Source: a bacterium
Lineage (GTDB): Bacteria; Myxococcota_A; Bradymonadia; UBA7976; UBA1532
DNA length: 64,000 nucleotides
Direction of reading: 5' to 3'
NCBI GenBank assembly: GCA_030426085.1
Contig: JAUHYW010000002.1
Location: forward strand, 1-64,000
Positions within the stretch are counted from its first letter, which is position 1, and each line of letters starts with the position of its first letter. Position numbers and translations under genes: made by a program. Shown in pieces: positions 43,536 to 52,641 of this stretch. A model generated the notes under the pieces. That model did no database searches. It saw only the letters and a list, made by a program, of their open reading frames with translations, and was not told the origin of the DNA.

Positions 43536-43980
43536 ATGCTCCGAGTGTCGTCGGTCGCCCTCGCCCTCGCCCTCGCGCTCACCGGATGCCCCGGCGCCAA
43601 TACGTCGACGTGCAACGCCGACCCCGGCTTGCCGGCGTGCATCGTCGACGCGGGCACCGTGGGTGGGCTGACGTACCGCGCCCACCCCGGGCGGGTGGCC
43701 CCCGTCTGAGCCGATCGAGCTCCATCGTTCGTTCGTCACCGTCGGCGCGTTCCAGATCCCTCGGTCGCCGGTCGCGGTGCGGTGGCCGGTCGTCGAGGGT
43801 TCATCGGGCGATGTCGTCGCCATCTCGGATCCCGTCTTCTTCTACTTCGCCCGATACGACGCAGTGGGCGAGTTCACGCACTTCCTCGCCCGCTACCCCC
43901 GCCGGGCGCCGGCCGCGTTGGATCGATCTCGGGCCCGCGGGCCCGCAGCCCCGTTGTGCCGGCCCGCCCCCGGCTGGTAG
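43536..43980 (+). pseudogene. Frameshifted third relative of lipoprotein B
   Basis: The ATG frame (43536-43709) encodes a 57-aa peptide with lipobox LTGC (C18) and mature start PGANTSTCNADPGLPACIVDAGTVGGLTYR. This matches the pattern of lipoprotein B (CNENPNDPDCFPDAEAVGGLSYR) and then hits TGA. The next frame continues without stop to 43980 as EPIELHRSFVTVGAFQIP, VRWPVVEGSSGDVVAISDPVFFYFARYD, which looks like real protein. A single-base shift near 43700-43710 in a C-rich run would restore one gene of about 147 aa. It could be a true pseudogene, a phase-variable gene or a sequence error. Confidence 0.6.
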
Positions 43981-44017
43981 GGTCCGCGGCCCTTCCTCCC
44001 CAGGCCCCGGAGCACGC

Positions 44018-46057
44018 ATGCCGGCCGACGCCGAGACGCCCGAGACGACCGCCGACGATCCCACCGCCGAAGCCGCCCCCGAGGCCACCGAGCCCGAGGC
44101 CGCCGAGCCCGAAGCCGCAGCGCCCGAAGCCACCCCCGAAGTCCCGGAGCCCGAAGCCACGCCCGAGGTCCCGGAGCCCGAAGCCACCCCCGAGGTCCCG
44201 GAGCCCGAGGCCACGCCCGAGCCCGAGCCCGACGTGGCGCCCTTCGCCGCGCTCGGCGCCTCGCCCAAGCTGGTCGATCGGCTGGCGCAGGACGGCATCG
44301 TCGAGCCCACCGAGATCCAGGCGCTGGCCATCCCCCCGCTGATGGCCGGCGAGGACGTCATCGGGCAGGCCCGCACCGGCACCGGCAAGACCGCCGCGTT
44401 CGTGGTGCCGCTCGTCGAGCGGCTCGACCCGTCGCTGAAGGCGGTGCAGGCGATCGTGCTGGCCCCGACCCGCGAGCTGGCGGTGCAGGTGGCCCGGGTC
44501 TTCAAGTCGCTGGCCCGGGCCCGGCGGGGGCTGCGGGTGGTCGCGATCTACGGCGGGGCGGGCTACGGGCCGCAGCTCCGGGCGCTCGACCGGGGGGCCC
44601 AGGTCGTCGTCGGCACCCCGGGGCGGGTCATCGACCTCATCGAGCGGGGCGCGCTGCGCTTCGACGACCTGTCGGCGGTGGTGATCGACGAGGCCGACGA
44701 GATGCTCCAGATGGGGTTCATCGATGAGGTCGAGCGCATCCTCGACGCGATCCCCCCCGAGCAGCCGCGGCAGGTGGCGCTGTTCTCGGCGACCATGCCG
44801 CCCCCCATCCGGCGCATCGCGAAGCGGCACTTGAAGGATCCGGTCGACGCGAAGACCGAGGGCGCCGGGCAGACGGTGACCGCGATCGATCAGCAGGTGG
44901 TCTACGCCGAGCGGGACGATCTGTTGATGGTGCTCGACCGGCTGCTGCGGGTCGACCCGCCCGATCAGGCGCTCATCTTCGTGGCCACCCGGGACGGCTC
45001 GGCCGACATGGCCGACGCGCTCGTCGAGCTGGGGCACGGCGCGGCGGCGATCAGCGGCGCGATGAGTCAGGCCCAGCGCACCGACGTGCTCGATCGGTTC
45101 CGCTCGGGCGCGCTGCGGCTGCTGGTGGGCACCGACGTCGCCGCCCGGGGGCTCGATGTGCACGGCATCAGCCACGTCTTCAACATCGGGCCGCCCCACG
45201 ACCTCGACAGCTACGTGCACCGCATCGGCCGCACCGGGCGCGCCGGCCGGACGGGCATCGCCATCACCTTCGCCAGCCCCCGCTCGCGGCGGCGCGTCGA
45301 GCGCATCGAGCAGCACACCGGGGTCCGGATGACCCGCCGCCGCTGGCCCTCGGCGGCCGAGGCCCGCGCCCGCCGGACCGCGGGGCTGGTGGCCCGCATC
45401 GCCGATCAGACCCAGAACGCCGCCGCGCTGGAGCCGTACCTCGTCGCGGTGGACGCGCTGGTGGCCCAGGGCCTCGACGCCCGCCTGATCGCCGCCGCCG
45501 CCGCCCGCATGGCCGACGGCGACCGCCCGATGGTCGACGACCCCCGCCCCGATCGGGAGGCGGTGCCCTTCGCGCTCGGCGGCGGCTCGCGCCACCGGGT
45601 GCGCCCGGGGGATGTGGTCGGCACGCTGTGCAACGAGGCCGGGCTGCATCGGCGGGACATCGGCTACATCGACGTCGACCGCTTCGAGACGGTGGCCTGG
45701 GTCTCGCCGGCCGGGGCCGAGGTGCTCGCCGGGCTCGAGGTGGTGCACCTGCGGGGGCACCCGGTCGCGGTGTGGCCCGAGGGTGAGCCCGCGCCGCCCA
45801 AGCCGGCTCGATCGGACCGGGGTCCGCGGCCGGAGAGGGGCCGCAGCGGGGGCGACGACCGGCCGCGCGGAGGCAAGCGCTCCGGGCCGTGGCGGCGCAC
45901 GGGCACCTCGGGCAGCAAGCGGCGGTCGGGCGGCAAGCCCCGCCGCGGCCGGGCTCAGGCCGATCGGGCGGGCGGCGGCGATGGCCCGTTCAGCGGGTGG
46001 AAGGGCCGCCAGGGGCGCCGGGGGCGCTCCACCCGCCACCGGCACGACGAGGACTGA
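44018..46057 (+). CDS. DEAD-box RNA helicase with DbpA-type C-terminal domain
   Basis: 679 aa. An acidic N-terminal extension of about 65 residues contains EATPEVPEP repeats. Helicase motifs: Q motif (VEPTEIQALAIP), I ARTGTGKT, Ia PTRELAVQV, Ib TPGR, II IDEADEM, III FSATM, IV ALIFVATR, V GTDVAARGLD, VI HRIGRTGRAGR. A DbpA/RRM-like domain follows (about 555-620, RPGDVVGTLCNEAGLHRRDIGYIDV, VHLRGHPVAVWPE), then a basic Arg/Gly/Lys-rich tail. Probably in ribosome assembly or cold-adapted RNA remodelling. Closest to DeaD/DbpA; I leave the symbol blank because members are hard to separate. Confidence 0.93.
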   Translation: MPADAETPETTADDPTAEAAPEATEPEAAEPEAAAPEATPEVPEPEATPEVPEPEATPEVPEPEATPEPEPDVAPFAALGASPKLVDRLAQDGIVEPTEIQALAIPPLMAGEDVIGQARTGTGKTAAFVVPLVERLDPSLKAVQAIVLAPTRELAVQVARVFKSLARARRGLRVVAIYGGAGYGPQLRALDRGAQVVVGTPGRVIDLIERGALRFDDLSAVVIDEADEMLQMGFIDEVERILDAIPPEQPRQVALFSATMPPPIRRIAKRHLKDPVDAKTEGAGQTVTAIDQQVVYAERDDLLMVLDRLLRVDPPDQALIFVATRDGSADMADALVELGHGAAAISGAMSQAQRTDVLDRFRSGALRLLVGTDVAARGLDVHGISHVFNIGPPHDLDSYVHRIGRTGRAGRTGIAITFASPRSRRRVERIEQHTGVRMTRRRWPSAAEARARRTAGLVARIADQTQNAAALEPYLVAVDALVAQGLDARLIAAAAARMADGDRPMVDDPRPDREAVPFALGGGSRHRVRPGDVVGTLCNEAGLHRRDIGYIDVDRFETVAWVSPAGAEVLAGLEVVHLRGHPVAVWPEGEPAPPKPARSDRGPRPERGRSGGDDRPRGGKRSGPWRRTGTSGSKRRSGGKPRRGRAQADRAGGGDGPFSGWKGRQGRRGRSTRHRHDED

Positions 46058-46173
46058 GGCGGCCGCGCGGAGACAGCGCGCAACCCGGGCGGGCCTCGGC
46101 GGTTGTCGCCGACGAGCGCTGCGGCGGCCGACGCGGTACAGTCGCGGCCATCCGCCCGGCCCGAGGAGTGTGC

Positions 46174-47952
46174 ATGCGCCGCCCGATCCGTCCGCTGCCC
46201 GTCTTTCTGCCCGCCCTGCTCGCCGTGGGCCTCGTCGCCTGTGACGACGATCCGAGCGAGGGCGACCCGGCCGACGCCGCCCCGCTGGCCGACATGGCCC
46301 CCGACCCCGACCCCGATCAGGGCCCGGTCGATGACATGGGCCCCACCGCCGACATGGGACCCGTCGATGACATGGGCCCGCCCCCCGAAGAGTGCGTGCT
46401 GCCCGACATCGAGCGGGGCGGTGGTCTCGTCGCCACGACCCGGGGGCTGGTGCAGGGGCGCGAGGCCGACGGGGTGTGGAGCTGGCAGGGCATCCCCTTC
46501 GTGGCCCCGCCGGTGGGTGATCTGCGCTTCCGGCCGCCGCAGCCCCACGCCTGCTGGGACGACGTGAAGCTGGCCGATGGCTTCGGCCCCAAGTGCCCCC
46601 AGGTCGAGGTCGGGCTGGCCGGGGTGCAGACCGTCGGCGAGGAGGACTGCCTCACCCTCAACGTGTGGAGCCCGACCGGCGACGCCGACGGCGGGGCCCG
46701 CCCGGTGCTGTTCTTCATCCACGGGGGGGCCAACATCATCGGCTCGGCCTCCGAGACGATCGCCCCCGGGCGCTATATCTACGACGGCGCGGCGCTGGCC
46801 GCCCGGGGTGATGCGGTGGTCGTCACGATCCAGTACCGCCTGGGGCCGCTGGGCTTCATGACCCTGCCCGAGCTGGACGCCGAGGGCGAGGCCGGCACCT
46901 CGGGCAACTACGCGCTGATGGATCAGCTCGCCGCCCTGGGCTGGGTGCGGGACAACATCGAGGCGTTCGGGGGCGATCCGACCCGGGTGATGGTCTTCGG
47001 CGAGTCGGCCGGCGCGCTGAACACCTGCATGATGATCGCCACCCCGATGAGCCGGGGGCTGATGCACCGGGCGCTGATGCAATCCGGCGGCTGCGGGGCC
47101 GCCGCCAAGGTGGCCGCCCAGATGGGGTCGGTCACCGGCGCCGAGCTGGCCGGCTGCGCGGGCGACGACCGCCTGAGCTGCCTGCGGGCGATGGACGCGC
47201 ACACCCTGGTCGAAGAGGCGTCGGGCAGCGTCGGCCTGGGCGACAGCCCCACCGACAACGGGCTGAGCTGGGGCCCGGTGGTCGACGGGCACGTCCTGCC
47301 CGACACCCCGCTGGCGCTCATCGCCGCCGGCGAGCACACCGCGGTGCCCACCGTGGTCGGCAGCAACGCCGACGAGATGGCGTCCCGCGCGCTCAACCGG
47401 CTGACCGTCGAGACCCCCGAGGACTACACCCGGGCGGTGCAGGTCACCTTCGGCCTCCTGGGGGCCGACGCGCTCGATCGCATCTTCGAGACCTATCCGG
47501 TGGATGCCTTCGAAAGCCCCGACGACGCCTTCATCCAGGTGGCGACCGACGCGTTCTTCACCTGCGGCGCCCGCCGGGTCGCCCGCACGCTGGCGATGGG
47601 TCAGCAGCAGCCGGTGTATCGCTACTTCTTCAGCCGTCGCTTCGAGACCGCGATGGGTGAAGGTCGGGCCCAGCATGGCATCGAGCTGCTGTATGTCTTC
47701 CGCTCGCTGGAGGCCATCCCCGCCTTCCAGCCGAACGCGAGCGAGCTGGCGGTGGCCGATCAGATGATGGACGCCTGGCTGAACCTGGCCGCCGACGGCG
47801 ACCCCGGCGGCGGCCCGGCCGGCGACTGGCCGCCCTACGCGCTCGAGACCGAGCCGTCGCAGGTCTTCGACGATCCACCCGCAGTCGAGGACGGCGTGCG
47901 CGCCGCGAAGTGCGATCTGTGGGACGAGCTGCTCGCCGGCATCGTGGACTGA
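46174..47952 (+). CDS. Type-B carboxylesterase lipoprotein
   Basis: 592 aa. Signal peptide with lipobox LVAC (C23), then a short Asp/Met/Pro tether (DMGPTADMGPVDDMGPP). The carboxylesterase domain has QGIPFVAPPVGDLRFRPPQP, EDCLTLNVWSP, the oxyanion-hole HGGANIIG, FGGDPTRVMVFGESAGA with the catalytic serine, a probable catalytic acid in GSNADEM, and AQHGIELLYVF with a candidate catalytic histidine. Probably a surface esterase of broad specificity. The ATG at 46174 follows GAGGAG. Confidence 0.9.
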   Translation: MRRPIRPLPVFLPALLAVGLVACDDDPSEGDPADAAPLADMAPDPDPDQGPVDDMGPTADMGPVDDMGPPPEECVLPDIERGGGLVATTRGLVQGREADGVWSWQGIPFVAPPVGDLRFRPPQPHACWDDVKLADGFGPKCPQVEVGLAGVQTVGEEDCLTLNVWSPTGDADGGARPVLFFIHGGANIIGSASETIAPGRYIYDGAALAARGDAVVVTIQYRLGPLGFMTLPELDAEGEAGTSGNYALMDQLAALGWVRDNIEAFGGDPTRVMVFGESAGALNTCMMIATPMSRGLMHRALMQSGGCGAAAKVAAQMGSVTGAELAGCAGDDRLSCLRAMDAHTLVEEASGSVGLGDSPTDNGLSWGPVVDGHVLPDTPLALIAAGEHTAVPTVVGSNADEMASRALNRLTVETPEDYTRAVQVTFGLLGADALDRIFETYPVDAFESPDDAFIQVATDAFFTCGARRVARTLAMGQQQPVYRYFFSRRFETAMGEGRAQHGIELLYVFRSLEAIPAFQPNASELAVADQMMDAWLNLAADGDPGGGPAGDWPPYALETEPSQVFDDPPAVEDGVRAAKCDLWDELLAGIVD

Positions 47953-47961
47953 CAGCGCCCG

Positions 47962-49161
47962 TCAGGCGCCCGCCTCTTCGGCCTCCAGATCCTTGAGCGC
48001 GGCGATCACCGCGTCCACCTCGGCCTGCAACCGGCGGGCGGTCGCCTCGGCCGCCTTGCGGAGCGCGGGCGAGCCCTGCTTGCTGGGGTCGGCCAGGATC
48101 GGCTGGGCGGCGACCTCGGCCGCCAGCGCCCGGCGCAGGGTCAGCGCCGCGTCGAGCTGCGGGCCGGCGGGGTCTTCGTCGGGCAGCGTCTCGAGCACGG
48201 CGTCGGCCTCGTCGAGGTGCCCGGTCTCCATCGCCAGCGCGACGTAGAGGTGGCGGTCGTAGTCCCGATCGGCGGCCTCGAGGTCGCTCATCGTCTCCCA
48301 CGCCGGCCCCCGGGCCCCGGCCCAGCGCAGGCAGCGGGCGCCGAATACCCGCACCGGCAGCCCGCCGACGGTGAAGGGCGCGTCGGCCGCCTCCCGGGCC
48401 TGACGCAGCGCGAAGATCGCCGCGACGTGACACCCCAGGGCCGCCGCCGCGCGCCCCAGTTCGAAGCGGGTCACCGGGTTGTCTTCGGGGGTGTCGAGCA
48501 GCGCGTCGACCGCCGCCTCGGGTCGGCGGTCGGCCAGGGCCAGCATCGCGTCGATCAGCGGCTCGCCCGCCGCGCGGATGTGACCGTGCAGGCGCTCGGG
48601 CCACGCGCCCTCCAGGGCCTCGACCACCCGCAGCCGATCGTCGGGCACCCACGGGGGCACGAACTCCGCCGCCCGGGGCTCGATCTCGAGGCCGGGCAGG
48701 CCGAACGGCTCGTCGCCGCCGAAGTACAGCCGCACCGCGCCCTCGCCGTGCAGCGCGCTGCGGGCGAAGTCGCCGGGGTCGTCTCCCAGCTTGCGCCGCC
48801 GCTCGGCCGCGGTCACCAGATCGTCCCACACCGCGTCCCGGGCGCTGTCGACCGCGATGCGCTGGATCTCGGCCCGGGTCTCCTCGAAGAGCGCCTCCTG
48901 CCCGCCGGCGTGGAACTGCTCGGCCAGCTCGAGGTGGCTCTGCGCCTGCTCGGCGTCGCCGGCCCGGGCCCGCTGCACCGCCCGCTCGAGGTTGACCCGC
49001 ACCAGCGCCGCCTCGGCCTCGGCGACCACCGCCTTCGCCTCGGGGTCGTCGACGTCGAGCACCGCCAGCCGGGCCTCGGCGAAGCGCTCGTCGCCCATCA
49101 GCTTGCGGGCCTTGGCGATCTTGTCGGCGGGTTTGGGGAAGAGCCAGCCGAGCAGCCCCAT
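47962..49161 (-). CDS. TPR-like helical protein
   Basis: 399 aa, soluble, Ala/Glu/Asp-rich helical pairs, no signal peptide. Repeat-like units include KARKLMGDERFAEARLAVLDVDDPEAKAVVAEAEAAL, AVQRARAGDAEQAQSHLELAEQFHAGG and AMETGHLDEADAVLETLPDED. A central beta-like segment (AVRLYFGGDEPFGLPGLEIEPR) does not fit a pure TPR. Function unknown; it converges on the carboxylesterase with only 9 bases between stops. ATG 49161 has GGAGGTGAC upstream. Confidence 0.6.
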   Translation of the reverse strand: MGLLGWLFPKPADKIAKARKLMGDERFAEARLAVLDVDDPEAKAVVAEAEAALVRVNLERAVQRARAGDAEQAQSHLELAEQFHAGGQEALFEETRAEIQRIAVDSARDAVWDDLVTAAERRRKLGDDPGDFARSALHGEGAVRLYFGGDEPFGLPGLEIEPRAAEFVPPWVPDDRLRVVEALEGAWPERLHGHIRAAGEPLIDAMLALADRRPEAAVDALLDTPEDNPVTRFELGRAAAALGCHVAAIFALRQAREAADAPFTVGGLPVRVFGARCLRWAGARGPAWETMSDLEAADRDYDRHLYVALAMETGHLDEADAVLETLPDEDPAGPQLDAALTLRRALAAEVAAQPILADPSKQGSPALRKAAEATARRLQAEVDAVIAALKDLEAEEAGA

Positions 49162-49224
49162 GGGTCACCTCCTCGGGGGTGGGTGTGCGTCGGTTGTATA
49201 GCAGCCCCGCCGGGGGGGCGCACG

Positions 49225-49917
49225 TCAGTCGAGCCAGGCGAAGGCCCGCCGGACGTGGTCGTGGGCGTCGTCGACGATGCACCGGCCGTGGCTGAGCACG
49301 ACCCGGTCGAAGGGCCACGCCAGCATGCGGTCGCGGGCGGCGCGGGCGGTGTCCCGGTCGCGCACCGTCAGCCGCCAGTCGGGCGGGCAGCCACCACCGG
49401 GGGCCTGGATGCCGGCGATGCGCTTGACGCTGCGCCAGAACCAGCCGTCCCGCTCCGGCTCGTGGTTCTGCACGATGTCGGTCAGGATCAGCGCCCGCGA
49501 GCGGCGGTGGAAGAACACCACCTCGGGCAGCACCTTCGAGCCGCCGAAGACGAGCTGGTCGATGTCCTCGGCCCAGGCCGCCGGCGGCGCGTCGCCCAGC
49601 TCGGCGTGCCACGGCACGTCGTCCCGCCGCTTCGCGAGCTTGGGCGCGGCCCAGGTCTGCGCCTCGGGGAAGGGCTCGAGCCAGGGGTGCACGTACAGGT
49701 GGTGCAACAGGTTGGGCGCGACGAGGTGCCGCACCGGGCCCAGGCTCTCGATCGCCGCGCGCCGGGCGTCGGTGAGCGTCACCGGCGAGTGCAGCCAGAT
49801 CCCGCCGTCGCTCAGCCGCACGGCGGTCATCCGGGTGCGGAACGGGATGGTGTAGAACCGCAGCGGGTCGCCGTCGACGAGCCAGATGTCGTCGCCGAAC
49901 GGTCGCAGGACGCTCAT
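49225..49917 (-). CDS. DUF4336-like metallo-beta-lactamase-fold protein
   Basis: 230 aa. FGDDIWLVDGDPLRFYTIPFRTRMTAVRLSDGGIWLHSPV, ESLGPVRHLVAPNLLHHLYVHPWLEPFPEAQTWAAP, RALILTDIVQNHEP and DRVVLSHGRCI follow the order of the DUF4336 family, which looks like a metallo-beta-lactamase fold with a reduced metal site (HHLY in place of HxHxDH). Activity unknown. Monocistronic; 63 bp downstream lies the start of the TPR-like gene on the same strand. Confidence 0.68.
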   Translation of the reverse strand: MSVLRPFGDDIWLVDGDPLRFYTIPFRTRMTAVRLSDGGIWLHSPVTLTDARRAAIESLGPVRHLVAPNLLHHLYVHPWLEPFPEAQTWAAPKLAKRRDDVPWHAELGDAPPAAWAEDIDQLVFGGSKVLPEVVFFHRRSRALILTDIVQNHEPERDGWFWRSVKRIAGIQAPGGGCPPDWRLTVRDRDTARAARDRMLAWPFDRVVLSHGRCIVDDAHDHVRRAFAWLD

Positions 49918-50050
49918 GGCAGCTCCGGGGCTCCGGTGGAAAGCGAGGCGAGGCTACGCCCCCCTCCCCCGGGGTACAAGCCCGGTTGCGGGGTTCGCGC
50001 CGGCCGCCCGCGTGGAGGGGTGTGAGCCCATCCGCTCCCTGGAGGCCCCC

Positions 50051-50146
50051 ATGCGCACCATCGACCGCGTCGTGCTCGGCTGCCTGCTGACCTCGATCGG
50101 CGCCGCGTCCCTGTGGCTGCTCGGCGCCCGCCTGCTCGCGCTCTGA
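50051..50146 (+). CDS. 31-residue single-helix membrane peptide
   Basis: MRTIDRVVLGCLLTSIGAASLWLLGARLLAL: short basic N-terminus followed by one hydrophobic helix covering nearly the whole length, encoded right after a good GGAGG ribosome site at 50041-50045. It lies alone between two minus-strand genes. Small membrane peptides are often missed; this could equally be a chance open frame, but the RBS spacing and amphipathic boundary favour a gene. Confidence 0.5.
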   Translation: MRTIDRVVLGCLLTSIGAASLWLLGARLLAL

Positions 50147-50164
50147 GCCGCCCCGCGAGATACC

Positions 50165-51649
50165 TCACGGCCCGTCGCCCAGCACGGCGTCGATCACCGC
50201 GTCGAGCGCCTCGTAGCGCATCTGCTCGGCGGGCGAGAGGTCGCCTTGCAGCAGGTCGGTCTGTTCGAACGGGTCCTCGGCGAGGTGGTAGAGCTGCGCC
50301 GCCCCATCCGCCTCGCGCACCAGCTTGTAGGCGTCGTCCCGCGCTGCGCTGCCGATGGTCGGCACGCGGTTGGAGGGGCCCCGCTGGGCGAAGCTCCACG
50401 CCCGCTGGGGGCCGGCGTCGGGGTCGCTCAGGTAGGGCGCGAGGCTGACCCCGTCGGAGGGCGGCGGGTCGACGCCGGCCAGCTCGAGCACGGTGGGGAA
50501 GACGTCGGTCACGTCGATCGGGTGCGGCACCCGGCGGCCGCCCTCGCGGACGGCAGCGCCGGCGATCACGAACGGGACCCGGATTCCGCCCTCGTAGAGC
50601 GTGTCCTTGCGCTGCAGCGGGCTGTAGGGCGTCTGCACCGCCTCGGCCGGGCTGCCGTTGTCCCCGAAGTAGATGATCGTGGTCTCGGCCAGCGCCGCGG
50701 GGTCGATGCCGTCGAGCAGCCGCCCGATCTCGGTGTCCATCGCCTCGATCATCGCCCGGTAGTAGTCGGCCGGCCGGGCCTCGATGTCAGCCTCCGATCC
50801 GTCGAGGTCGTCCTGCGAATGCAGCGCGGCGGGCGGCAGGTGCAGCGGGGTGTGCGGCGCGTTGAACGCGACCATCGCGAACCACGGGCCGTCCCGGCCG
50901 TCGAGCCACGCCAGGGCGTCGTCGACGAAGGCGGTGGTGGTGTAGTCCGTGCTGCGCCCGGTGCGTCCGTTCTCGGTGCGGCGCCACCCGGTGTAGCTGG
51001 GCACCGCGCCCGAGGTGAAGCCCGCGTAGTGGTCGAAGCCGGCGTCGTTGGGGTGGGTCTGCTCGTCGTTGCCCTCACCGGCGAGGTGCCACTTGCCGAA
51101 GAGGGCGGTGTCCACGCCCGCGCCGCCGTCGTCCAGGGCCCGGGGCAGCGCCAGCGCGTCGGGGGAGAGGCCCGGGTCCTCCCGCCCGATGGGGCCGTAG
51201 ATGCCGGTGCGGAAGGGGTACATCCCGGTGAGCGTCGAGGCCCGGGTGGGCGAGCAGACCGGCATGGCCCAGGCGGCGTCGAAGACGATCCCCTGCTCGC
51301 ACAGGCGGCGGATGTTGGGGGTCGGCGCGATGGTCCCGTCGGCCTCGGGGTAGCACTCGGCGTGGTCGATGCCCAGGTCGTCGGCGATGATGAGCAGCAC
51401 GTTGCCCGCGGTGGGCGGCGGGCCGGCGTCCGGTGCGGGGCCCTGGTCCGATCCGGGGCCCAGATCCGATTCGGGGCCCTGGTCCGGCGCCGCGTCGGTC
51501 ACCGGATCGGGCGCGCTGTCCGGCCCTGTCTCGACCCCCTCGTCGCGCACCGGATCCGCCGCGGCGTCGACGGTCGCCCCCTCGTCGCTGTCACAGCCGA
51601 GCAGCGCCATCGCCAGCGCCCATCCGATCCCATGTCGTCCGATCCGCAT
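50165..51649 (-). CDS. Sulfatase lipoprotein
   Basis: 494 aa. Signal peptide with lipobox LLGC (C19), Asp/Pro/Gly tether to about residue 80, then an arylsulfatase domain: VLLIIADDLGIDHAECYP (metal D90-D91), VCSPTRASTLTGMYP with C132 in the C-x-P-x-R formylglycine consensus, ALFGKWHLAG, FFAMVAFNAPHTPLHLP-type block, YFGDNGSP and the C-terminal EDPFEQTDLL. It should hydrolyse a sulfate ester outside the cell once C132 is converted to formylglycine; no dedicated activating enzyme is adjacent (the FGE-like lipoprotein at 27380-28219 is distant). Monocistronic, divergent from the PhzF-like gene. Confidence 0.9.
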   Translation of the reverse strand: MRIGRHGIGWALAMALLGCDSDEGATVDAAADPVRDEGVETGPDSAPDPVTDAAPDQGPESDLGPGSDQGPAPDAGPPPTAGNVLLIIADDLGIDHAECYPEADGTIAPTPNIRRLCEQGIVFDAAWAMPVCSPTRASTLTGMYPFRTGIYGPIGREDPGLSPDALALPRALDDGGAGVDTALFGKWHLAGEGNDEQTHPNDAGFDHYAGFTSGAVPSYTGWRRTENGRTGRSTDYTTTAFVDDALAWLDGRDGPWFAMVAFNAPHTPLHLPPAALHSQDDLDGSEADIEARPADYYRAMIEAMDTEIGRLLDGIDPAALAETTIIYFGDNGSPAEAVQTPYSPLQRKDTLYEGGIRVPFVIAGAAVREGGRRVPHPIDVTDVFPTVLELAGVDPPPSDGVSLAPYLSDPDAGPQRAWSFAQRGPSNRVPTIGSAARDDAYKLVREADGAAQLYHLAEDPFEQTDLLQGDLSPAEQMRYEALDAVIDAVLGDGP

Positions 51650-51735
51650 CGCGCCCCCCTCGTTCGGAGAGACCAGGATAGCCCTCGCCCCCCGGACCGT
51701 GCATCATCGGGCCCCGAACGCCAGACGGAGGGCCC

Positions 51736-52533
51736 ATGCCGACCATACCGCTGTACCAGATCGACGCCTTCGCCGAGCGCCCGTTCGCCGGCAACCCGGC
51801 CGCGGTCTGCCCGATGGAGGCGTGGCTGCCCGATACGCTGCTCCAGGCCATCGCCGCCGAGAACAACCTCTCCGAGACGGCCTTCGTGCGCCCCCGCCCC
51901 GACGGCGACTTCGACCTGCGCTGGTTCACCCCGGCCCTCGAGGTCGACCTGTGCGGCCACGCGACCCTCGCCGCGGGCCACGTCGTGCTGCAGCGGCTGC
52001 GGCCGTCGGCGAAGCAGGCCCGGTTCCACACCCGCAGCGGCCTGCTGACCGTCGAGCGGGCCGACGGCGCGCTGCGCATGAGCCTGCCCGCCGAGACCCC
52101 GGCCCCGTGCGACCCGCCGCCGGGCCTGACCGACGCGCTGGGCGCGAAGCCGGAGGCGGTCTTCAGCGGGCGCTACCTGCTGGCGGTGCTGCCCGACGGG
52201 GCCACCGTCCGGGCGCTGAAGCCCGACATGCGGGCCGTCGCCGCGATCGACGCCCACGCGGTCTGCGTGACCGGCCCCGGGGGCGGCGCCGACGCCGACG
52301 TGGACTTCGTCAGCCGGCTCTTCGCGCCCCGGGTGGGCATCGACGAAGACCCGGTGACCGGCTCGGCCCACTGCATGCTGACGCCCTATTGGTCCGCCCG
52401 CCTGGGTCGCCCGACGCTGCGCGCCCGGCAGGTGAGCGCCCGGGGCGGTTTGCTGACGTGCACTGCGCGCGGCGACCGGGTCGAGCTGGTCGGGCACGCG
52501 GTCGAGGTGGTCGAGGGCACGCTCAAGTGGTAG
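51736..52533 (+). CDS. PhzF-family isomerase-like protein
   Basis: 265 aa. The diagnostic features are YQIDAFAERPFAGNPAAVC near the N-terminus, NNLSETAFV carrying the catalytic glutamate, RWFTPALEVDLCGHATLAAGHV, and a C-terminal DEDPVTGSAHCML. The fold is two similar halves, as in diaminopimelate epimerase. PhzF itself isomerises a phenazine intermediate; most relatives have unknown substrates, and no phenazine genes are nearby. Short for the family (280-300), with no obvious gap in the core. Confidence 0.9.
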   Translation: MPTIPLYQIDAFAERPFAGNPAAVCPMEAWLPDTLLQAIAAENNLSETAFVRPRPDGDFDLRWFTPALEVDLCGHATLAAGHVVLQRLRPSAKQARFHTRSGLLTVERADGALRMSLPAETPAPCDPPPGLTDALGAKPEAVFSGRYLLAVLPDGATVRALKPDMRAVAAIDAHAVCVTGPGGGADADVDFVSRLFAPRVGIDEDPVTGSAHCMLTPYWSARLGRPTLRARQVSARGGLLTCTARGDRVELVGHAVEVVEGTLKW

Positions 52534-52542
52534 GGCCGTCAT

Positions 52543-52620
52543 CGTCAGGCGCCTGACGGGATTCGAGCCAGAGGGCGGCCCGGCTGGTCCGACCCGGCCT
52601 GCTTCGTCAGGCGGCTGACG
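52543..52620. terminator. Two similar 16-bp dyads between convergent genes
   Basis: CGTCAGGCGCCTGACG (52543-52558) is a perfect palindrome. A near-identical CGTCAGGCGGCTGACG lies at 52605-52620, 46 bases later. Both fall in the 108-bp gap between the PhzF-like gene (plus) and the Hsp70-DUF3731 gene (minus) and probably act as a back-to-back terminator pair. Confidence 0.55.
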
Positions 52621-52641
52621 CTCCGGCCGCGCGCCAGCGGC

